DNA from: Synechococcus sp. JA-2-3B'a(2-13)
GTDB taxonomy: Bacteria; Cyanobacteriota; Cyanobacteriia; Thermostichales; Thermostichaceae
NCBI RefSeq assembly: GCF_000013225.1
Contig: NC_007776.1
Span: 1-64,000 of the forward strand
Direction: 5' to 3'
DNA length: 64,000 nucleotides
The translations under genes and the position numbers were made by a program. Shown here piece after piece: positions 58,144 to 64,000 of the stretch (its first letter is position 1; every line of letters starts with the position of its first letter). The notes beneath the pieces are model-generated. The model was not told where the DNA came from, ran no database searches, and saw only the letters and a list, made by a program, of their open reading frames with translations.

Positions 58144-59217
58144 ATGCCTCTCTCTGCAAAGGATGCCAGCACCCGAACCCCAGAAAACTCGACTCCAAGA
58201 CAACAAGACAGCTGGGTGTTCCTCCTCTCCCTGCTGATTTTGATACTCAGTTTGGGGCTAACCGCCTGCTCTGCCAGTTCTGGATCCCCTGTTGTGCCCA
58301 GCCCACCCACCCTCACCCGCTACGTTGCCCTGGGAGCCAGCGATGCCGTTGGCTACAACGCCTCCATTTCCTGTGATGGCCCAGCCAACGCCGCCGGCAC
58401 TCGACCCCAGCGCTCAGAGCCCCTGGACTGCCCCAATGGAACGGGCTATGTGCCCCGCCTGGCTCGCTTGCTGCCCGGCCCAGTGGAGCTTATCAACCTG
58501 GGCCGTTCGGGAGCGGTGCTCAGCCCCGCCATGCAAGCCCTGAGGCAGGGGATCCCGGCCAATTTGCTGCAGGATCAAGTGCCGCGCCTTCCCCCCGATG
58601 CCACCCTGATCACCATTTGGGTGGGCGGAAACGATACCAACGCCATCGCTCTGGCGGCGGCTCAACGGGCTCTCCGAGGTGAGGATCCCTTGCCCTTCGT
58701 CGATCAACAGATCCGACAATTCGCCGCCGATTACCAAACCCTGCTGCAGGCGGTGCGTGCCCGCGCCCCTCAAGCTCGCCTGGCGGTGGCTAACCTGCCC
58801 AACTTCGCCCTGATTCCTCTGGGTCAGCAGCAACCCAGCAGCGTGCGCCAACTGCTCTCCCTGATCTCGGTTGGCCTCACGCAACGGGCCATCAACCCCT
58901 TAAGCCAACAGGGGATCCCAGTGGTGGACTTGCTCTGCGATCCCCGCTCCTACCGGCGCGAGTCCTTCTTTCCCGGCCCGCTGGCCGACGGGTTTCACCC
59001 CAACGACCGGGGCTACGCCGATTTGGCCGATGCCTTCTTAAGCGCCTTTCGGCAACCGATCCCTCCCCAAACCCGCTGCCCTCCCTTTAGCGAGGTGGGA
59101 TCCCTGCAATGGGATGCGGCGGCAGAGTCCGCCCTCCGCAGTTTTCTCACGGATGAATACAAGCCGGCACAATGGGAAGGATCCCTGCGCTCGGCAAGGG
59201 ATCCCAAAGGCGCTTAG
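58144..59217 (+). CDS. SGNH/GDSL-type hydrolase lipoprotein
   Basis: 357 residues with a hydrophobic signal ending in a lipobox (LILSLGLTAC). SGNH blocks: the nucleophile Ser in YVALGASDAVG, Gly in NLGRSGAV, Asn in WVGGNDTNA and Asp-His in LADGFHPNDRG. It should be an extracytoplasmic esterase or lipase; the substrate is unknown. GASD replaces the usual GDS, which occurs in the family. It ends 29 bases from the convergent RNase J gene. Confidence 0.87.
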   Translation: MPLSAKDASTRTPENSTPRQQDSWVFLLSLLILILSLGLTACSASSGSPVVPSPPTLTRYVALGASDAVGYNASISCDGPANAAGTRPQRSEPLDCPNGTGYVPRLARLLPGPVELINLGRSGAVLSPAMQALRQGIPANLLQDQVPRLPPDATLITIWVGGNDTNAIALAAAQRALRGEDPLPFVDQQIRQFAADYQTLLQAVRARAPQARLAVANLPNFALIPLGQQQPSSVRQLLSLISVGLTQRAINPLSQQGIPVVDLLCDPRSYRRESFFPGPLADGFHPNDRGYADLADAFLSAFRQPIPPQTRCPPFSEVGSLQWDAAAESALRSFLTDEYKPAQWEGSLRSARDPKGA

Positions 59218-59246
59218 ACGATCCAGCCACGGAGAACGGGCCAGTT

Positions 59247-61082
59247 TTAGGAAGCAGCTACCGCTGCCGAGGAACGCCGCCGCCGGCCCAGAGCACCCGC
59301 TACCGGCTCCGGTTGGGTTTCCACACCCAAAGAAGACACAGACTCCTCTTCAGGGGATTGCACAAAAACCGCCACCGTGGGCCTGCCGGGCAATTGTTCT
59401 CGCAAGAAACGGCGCACCACCCGCTCCACTTCGCCCTTAAGGCCGGCCCAGTCGATGTCCAGGCTGCCCCGCTCCAGCGAGCGAGCAAATTGGGGCCACG
59501 CTTGCCGAAGGGTGTTCTCCAGAAGGGGTTTCAGGTCGGATCCCTTGAGTTGGTTCCCTTCCCCCGCCAAGCCAAAGGTTTGCACCTGCGGGGTGCAGAG
59601 CAACTGGCCGCTGCCGTCCAGGCTGATCACCACCGTCACCATGCCATCTTTGGCGATCTGCTGCCGCTCCTGCAGCATCTCATCCATCACCACTCCATCG
59701 TGGGAAGCGGCGATCATCTGCAGGCCAGAGGGGACGCGGCCCGTGATGGCAATGCGCTCCCGGTTCACCTCCACCACATCGCCGTTGTCGATGATTACAA
59801 TGTTTTCCCGCGGGATCCCCATGCTCATGGCGGTTTCGGCGTGCTTGACCAGCATGCGGTATTCCCCGTGGGTGGGAACGAAGAACTTGGGGCGGGTCAG
59901 GGCAATCATCAGCTTCTGGTCTTCCTGGCAGCCGTGGCCGGAAACGTGCAGGCCCTTGTCTTTGCCGTAAATGACATTGGCTCCCAGCTCCATCAGCTTG
60001 TCGATGACCCGCGAGACCGCGATGGTGTTGCCAGGGATCGGGTTGGCCGACCACACCACCGTGTCGCCTGGCTTGATTTGCAACTGCGGGTGCTCGCCGT
60101 TGGCAATGCGGGTGAGAGCAGCTAGAGGTTCTCCCTGGGATCCGGTGGTGAGGATGATCACCCGGTCATCCGGCAGGCTGTTGATCACATGCATCGGCTG
60201 CAGCGTCTCGTCCTTGCAGCGGATGTAGCCCAAACGCCGCGCGTGAGCCACCACATTCAGCATGGAGCGGCCCAGCAGAGACACCACCCGACCCTGCTGT
60301 TCGGCGATCTGCAGCACCAAGTTGAGACGATGCACCGAAGAAGCAAAGGTAGTGATGATCACCCGCCCTTTGGCTCCGGCAATGGCCTTGGTGAGACCGG
60401 GCACCACTGAGGCTTCAGAGGGGGTGAACCCCGGCACTTCAGCGTTGGTGGAGTCGCTGATCAGGCAGAGCACTCCCTTTTCCCCATGTTCGGCCAACCG
60501 CTGCAGGTCGAAGTACTCCCCATCCACGGGGGTATGGTCGATCTTAAAGTCGCCGGTCTGAATAATGACGCCCACAGGCGTGTGCAGAGCCACCGTAAAG
60601 CTATCGGCAAAAGAGTGGGTGTTGCGAATGAATTCGGCAAAAAAGTGCTTACTCAAGGGAACGATTTCACGGGGGCCAACAGGACGCAGCTCTGTGCGGT
60701 TGAGCAGGCCCACCTCCCGCAGTTTCTCTTCCAGCAGCGCCAGCGCCAATCTGGGGCCGTAGATGACCGGAATATCGAACTCCCGCAGGTGATACGGGAT
60801 GCCACCGATGTGATCTTCGTGGCCGTGGGTAACCACCATCCCCCGCACTTTGTCGCGGTTTTGCTTGATGTAGGTCATGTCCGGCAGCACGATGTTCACG
60901 CCGTGCATGCTCTCATCGGGAAAAGCCAAACCGGCATCCAAGAGGATAATGTCGTCCTCGTAGCGGAAGGCCCATGTGTTTTTGCCGATCTCCCGCTCGC
61001 CGCCCAGCGGAATCATCTGAACGGAAGAGGTGGATTGTGGGATCACAGAACGAGAAGCAACTGAAGAACGTGGTGTTGGCAT
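59247..61082 (-). CDS. rnj: Ribonuclease J
   Basis: Metallo-beta-lactamase/beta-CASP ribonuclease with endo- and 5'-exonuclease activity in mRNA turnover. 611 residues: GGEREIGKNTW near 27, the metal motif THGHEDHIGG near 92, ISDSTNAEVPG, the beta-CASP segment, and a C-terminal domain after about 450. The tail from about 580 is Gly/Arg/Ser-rich (GRRRRSSAAVAAS). The gene lies downstream of dapA, an order common in cyanobacteria, with 219 bases between. Confidence 0.96.
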   Translation of the reverse strand: MPTPRSSVASRSVIPQSTSSVQMIPLGGEREIGKNTWAFRYEDDIILLDAGLAFPDESMHGVNIVLPDMTYIKQNRDKVRGMVVTHGHEDHIGGIPYHLREFDIPVIYGPRLALALLEEKLREVGLLNRTELRPVGPREIVPLSKHFFAEFIRNTHSFADSFTVALHTPVGVIIQTGDFKIDHTPVDGEYFDLQRLAEHGEKGVLCLISDSTNAEVPGFTPSEASVVPGLTKAIAGAKGRVIITTFASSVHRLNLVLQIAEQQGRVVSLLGRSMLNVVAHARRLGYIRCKDETLQPMHVINSLPDDRVIILTTGSQGEPLAALTRIANGEHPQLQIKPGDTVVWSANPIPGNTIAVSRVIDKLMELGANVIYGKDKGLHVSGHGCQEDQKLMIALTRPKFFVPTHGEYRMLVKHAETAMSMGIPRENIVIIDNGDVVEVNRERIAITGRVPSGLQMIAASHDGVVMDEMLQERQQIAKDGMVTVVISLDGSGQLLCTPQVQTFGLAGEGNQLKGSDLKPLLENTLRQAWPQFARSLERGSLDIDWAGLKGEVERVVRRFLREQLPGRPTVAVFVQSPEEESVSSLGVETQPEPVAGALGRRRRSSAAVAAS

Positions 61083-61301
61083 ATGGGTTTAGATCCTCAA
61101 CAGTAAAAAAACAAAAACAGAAATAGGCACAAGCTATCCCCGACAAAGTTGTGGGCGAAAGCCGCAACTCATCCATTTCCCAGGCCGGGGAAGAGCTTTT
61201 CAGGGAAAAAGCTACCTACCCACAGGTCAAACGCCACAAAAGAGCCCCTTGCAAACCCCTGAAAACCGTGGTCATGGCAGAAGCAAAGTCTAAAAATGCA
61301 A

Positions 61302-62246
61302 TCATGAAACTTTTGTCGCCATTTGTTCGGATCCCTTCGATTCAGCCAGTAGGCCCATCTCTTCAAGCACCTGTCGCAAAACCTGCAGAGAACTGGGCTG
61401 TAGAGGCGCTAGGGGAAGGCGCGCCCGACCCACTCGCCAACCCTGCATCTCCAATGCGGCCTTAATCGGAACTGGGTTGGTCTCGATGAATAAAACCTTG
61501 AACAACGGAAACAGGCGCAGGTGGTGGGCCAAAGCTTGATCGTGTTGCCCCCTGATGTAGCTCTGGATCAGCTCCTGCAACTGCAACCCAACCAGGTGGC
61601 TGGCTACACTGACCACCCCGCTCCCCCCCAAAGATAGGAGCGGCAACGTCAGAGAGTCATCCCCTGAATAGATGGCGAAACGCGAGGGAGTGAGTCGCCG
61701 AATTTCCGAAGCTACATCCATCATACCACTGGCTTCTTTGATGGCGACAACCGTTTCCAATTCTGCTAATTGGGCTACAGTCTCCGGCTGTAAACTGGCC
61801 CCTGTCCGACTGGGAATGTTGTAGAGCAAGATGGGCAGGTCACTGGCTTGGGCGATGGCCTTGAAGTGCTCATAAAGGCCGGCCTGGGTAGGCTTGTTGT
61901 AGTAGGGCACCACCTGCAGAGAGCCATCCAAACCGAGTTGAGCGGCCTTTTTTGTGGCTTCAATGGCCTCACGGGTGGAGTTGGATCCCGTCCCGGCGAT
62001 CACCTTAGCCCGACCGGCTACGGCATCTCGCACCACGCGGAACAGCTCATACTCCTCTTGCCAGGTTAGGGTGGGAGATTCGCCTGTGGTGCCACAGACC
62101 ACCAAGCCGTCACTGCCGTGGGTTGCCAAGTAATCGGCCAAACGAGCGGCCTCATCGTAGTTAAGCTCCCCCTCATCAGTAAAGGGGGTAACCATGGCCG
62201 TCAGCACTCGACCGAAGTTCACCGATTGCTTCTCCCCATCAACCAC
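61302..62246 (-). CDS. dapA: 4-hydroxy-tetrahydrodipicolinate synthase
   Basis: First committed step of lysine/diaminopimelate synthesis: pyruvate + aspartate semialdehyde. 314 residues, TIM-barrel: [30 protein letters not shown], the catalytic Tyr in [10 protein letters not shown] and the Schiff-base Lys in VVAIKEASG. Normal length with a short extra C-terminus. Upstream of rnj on the same strand. Confidence 0.97.
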   Translation of the reverse strand: MVDGEKQSVNFGRVLTAMVTPFTDEGELNYDEAARLADYLATHGSDGLVVCGTTGESPTLTWQEEYELFRVVRDAVAGRAKVIAGTGSNSTREAIEATKKAAQLGLDGSLQVVPYYNKPTQAGLYEHFKAIAQASDLPILLYNIPSRTGASLQPETVAQLAELETVVAIKEASGMMDVASEIRRLTPSRFAIYSGDDSLTLPLLSLGGSGVVSVASHLVGLQLQELIQSYIRGQHDQALAHHLRLFPLFKVLFIETNPVPIKAALEMQGWRVGRARLPLAPLQPSSLQVLRQVLEEMGLLAESKGSEQMATKVS

Positions 62247-62497
62247 ACCAATCCAACAATCGACCGGGCGACCCAGATGAGACCAGTTTGTTTTTCCATC
62301 ATACCTGCCTTTGCGTTAGGGATCCCGCTTGCCTGCCCTGCCAAGGCCCAGTTTGTGCCTCACCCGGTTGCCACAGGCTGGATAAAAGGGAGATAACAAA
62401 GAAGACAGACCGTTTGAACACGGAATGTATAGCCATTTGCCAATCCTGCCCCTACCTTTGGGGGGAGCAGCCTTTCTACCGACACTTGAGGATCCCT

Positions 62498-63124
62498 ATG
62501 GACGCCCTAACTGCCCTGAAAGAGCGCATTTCCGCCGACAAATTGGATCCCAGCCGCCGTTTATCGGAAGCGGAGATCCGAGAGCTGGTGGCTTATGCTA
62601 CGGAAGCTCCTTCTTCCTTCAACATTCAGCACTGGCGGTTTGTTGCGGTCACCGACCCGGAAGACAAAGAGCGCCTCAAATCTCTGGCCTACAACCAACA
62701 GAAGGTGGCGGATGCATCGGTGGTGTTTATCATCCTGGGGGATCTGCGGGGGTATGAGAAACTGCCTGAAATTGTGCAAAGAAGCGTTGCTGCCGGGATC
62801 CTCCCCCCCGAAAAAGCGGAAGGCTGGGTGAACATGGCCCAGGCAACCTATCTCCACAATCCCACCTTGGCGCGGGATGAAGCGATTCGCTCTGGGGCGA
62901 TGGCTGCCATGGCGCTGATGATCGCGGCTCAGGCCAAGGGTTTGGTGAGCGGGCCGATGATCGGCTTTGATCCGGAAGGGGTAAAGCGGGAGTTCGGCAT
63001 TGCCGACCGCTACGTGCCGGTGATGCTGCTGGCGGTTGGATATGCGGCAGCGGGTAACCTGCCGCGCAAGCCTCGCTTGGGGGTGGATGAAGTTCTGGCC
63101 TTTGGGCGAGGGCGGGAGTTTTAG
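62498..63124 (+). CDS. Nitroreductase-family flavoprotein
   Basis: 208 residues from ATG 62498 ([16 protein letters not shown]). FMN-binding pattern: [18 protein letters not shown] near the N-terminus, then [33 protein letters not shown] and [12 protein letters not shown]. These NAD(P)H-dependent enzymes reduce quinones, nitro compounds or similar; the physiological substrate is unknown. Divergent from dapA. It ends about 50 bases from convergent trpD. Confidence 0.9.
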   Translation: MDALTALKERISADKLDPSRRLSEAEIRELVAYATEAPSSFNIQHWRFVAVTDPEDKERLKSLAYNQQKVADASVVFIILGDLRGYEKLPEIVQRSVAAGILPPEKAEGWVNMAQATYLHNPTLARDEAIRSGAMAAMALMIAAQAKGLVSGPMIGFDPEGVKREFGIADRYVPVMLLAVGYAAAGNLPRKPRLGVDEVLAFGRGREF

Positions 63125-63175
63125 CCCTAGGCTCAGGTGGGATCCCTGTCGCCCTCTCCTGGGCTCCTACCGGCA

Positions 63176-64000
63176 TCAAGCCTTGAGAAAATGAACCAGC
63201 TGTTGCAAGCGATCCCAAGCGGCACCCCTGGCGAGAATCTCGCGAGCTTGGGCGATCCCGGCTCTCCAATCGGGGGCCACTCCGGCCACCTGCAGGGCCA
63301 AAGCAGCATTCAAGGCCACCACATCCTGCTGGGCAGGCGTCCCGGATCCCTGGAGAACTTGGGTGAGGATGGCGGCATTTTCCGCCACATCCCCCCCCTT
63401 GAGAGCTTGGGTGGGTGCCAGGGTTAGCTCGTAATCTGCAGGGTTCAAGACTTCCGTCCGTACCAGCCCACCGGACAGGATGCCCAGATCGGTGGGTTGA
63501 TCCAGACCGGCCTCGTCGAGACCTTCGCGGCTGTGCAACACAATGGCCCCTTCCCGTCCCAACAGGCGCAGGGCCTCTGCCATTACCGGCACCAGCTCCT
63601 GGGCGTAAACCCCGATCACCTGGCGGTTGGGATAGAGGGGGTTGACCAAGGGCCCCAACAGGTTGAAAATGGTGCGAACCTTGAGGGCCCGCCGATAGGG
63701 GATCACCGCCCGCATGGCCGGGTGCCACTGGGGAGCAAACAAAAAGGTGATGCCCACTTCCGCCACAGCCGCCCGCACCCGCTCTGGCTCAGCCCCCAAG
63801 TTCACCCCCAGGGCCTCCAGCACATCCGCCGAGCCGACCTTGCCAGAGGCGGAACGGTTGCCATGTTTGACCACCGGGATCCCGGCTGCACTGACCACAA
63901 AGGCCACCGCCGTGGAAATGTTAAAAGTGCCGGCCCCATCGCCGCCGGTGCCACAGGTATCCACCAGGAGAGACAAGTCCAGCGGGGATCCCAGCGAAGC
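63176..64000 (-). CDS. trpD: Anthranilate phosphoribosyltransferase, N-terminus outside the window
   Basis: Transfers phosphoribose to anthranilate in tryptophan synthesis. The visible 275 or so residues include the PRPP loop [17 protein letters not shown], the [21 protein letters not shown] segment, and NLLGPLVNP. The frame runs off the right end of the window; about 70-80 residues should lie beyond it. The C-terminal length is normal. Confidence 0.95.
   Translation of the reverse strand, partial: ASLGSPLDLSLLVDTCGTGGDGAGTFNISTAVAFVVSAAGIPVVKHGNRSASGKVGSADVLEALGVNLGAEPERVRAAVAEVGITFLFAPQWHPAMRAVIPYRRALKVRTIFNLLGPLVNPLYPNRQVIGVYAQELVPVMAEALRLLGREGAIVLHSREGLDEAGLDQPTDLGILSGGLVRTEVLNPADYELTLAPTQALKGGDVAENAAILTQVLQGSGTPAQQDVVALNAALALQVAGVAPDWRAGIAQAREILARGAAWDRLQQLVHFLKA

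Noticed and set aside
61083-61301. A possible small gene (65 codons) between dapA and rnj
   Set aside because: The frame overlaps the dapA end, lacks a ribosome site, and its product looks like random hydrophobic/basic sequence; the gap is more likely an rnj leader.

Overview
The window is about 64 kb of GC-rich cyanobacterial chromosome. It carries psaA-psaB (photosystem I), the nirA-nrtABCD-narB-narM nitrate assimilation cluster under a consensus NtcA promoter, and the typical cyanobacterial dapA-RNase J pair. dnaA starts 54 bases in, so the window probably begins at the numbering origin of the replicon. GGATCC/GGGATCCC is extremely frequent: at least 30 sites in the first 10 kb, where about 2-3 are expected by chance. 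From memory, a GGGATCCC iterated palindrome instead of GCGATCGC fits the thermophilic hot-spring Synechococcus lineage (JA-3-3Ab / JA-2-3B'a type). That assignment is an inference, not a database result.

Layout. 0-17 kb is mostly housekeeping: dnaA, a methyltransferase, ftsH, a short-chain dehydrogenase, a GyrA/ParC-type topoisomerase subunit, a frameshifted arsenite-type transporter, an ABC-F ATPase, a PhnD-type binding protein behind a Pho box, and a phosphohexomutase. 16.6-19.6 kb holds three unrelated predicted lipoproteins. 19.7-34.6 kb holds an FAD oxidoreductase, psaAB, a lone ureC and an ABC ATPase/binding-protein pair. Two nearly identical IS607-type elements (TnpA serine recombinase plus TnpB) sit here, each just upstream of a co-oriented gene. 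34.6-41.9 kb has a large multidomain histidine kinase behind an ABC permease, ureidoglycolate lyase, a decayed third IS607 right end, a 48-residue lipoprotein and a CAP-domain lipoprotein. 42-52.4 kb is the nitrate operon. It is interrupted by a frameshifted Uma2 gene and capped by a TnpB-only element that overlaps the narM stop codon. 54-64 kb is again housekeeping: purD, a glycosyltransferase, an HD phosphohydrolase, an SGNH hydrolase, RNase J, dapA, a nitroreductase and trpD, which is cut by the window end.

How genes work together. Nitrate enters through NrtABCD and is reduced by NarB (with NarM) and then NirA, all using reduced ferredoxin made by photosystem I. UreC and AllA point to use of urea and ureides. 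The Pho box at phnD points to a phosphate-starvation response.

The most unusual material is repeat and mobile DNA. Pairs of the GGGATCCC palindrome appear to form terminator stems behind psaB and phnD. A short palindromic repeat is inserted in frame in both unrelated TnpB families. Three IS607 right ends keep a hairpin through compensatory change. A C-rich/G-rich dispersed repeat supplies protein C-termini. I saw no tRNA, rRNA or CRISPR array.
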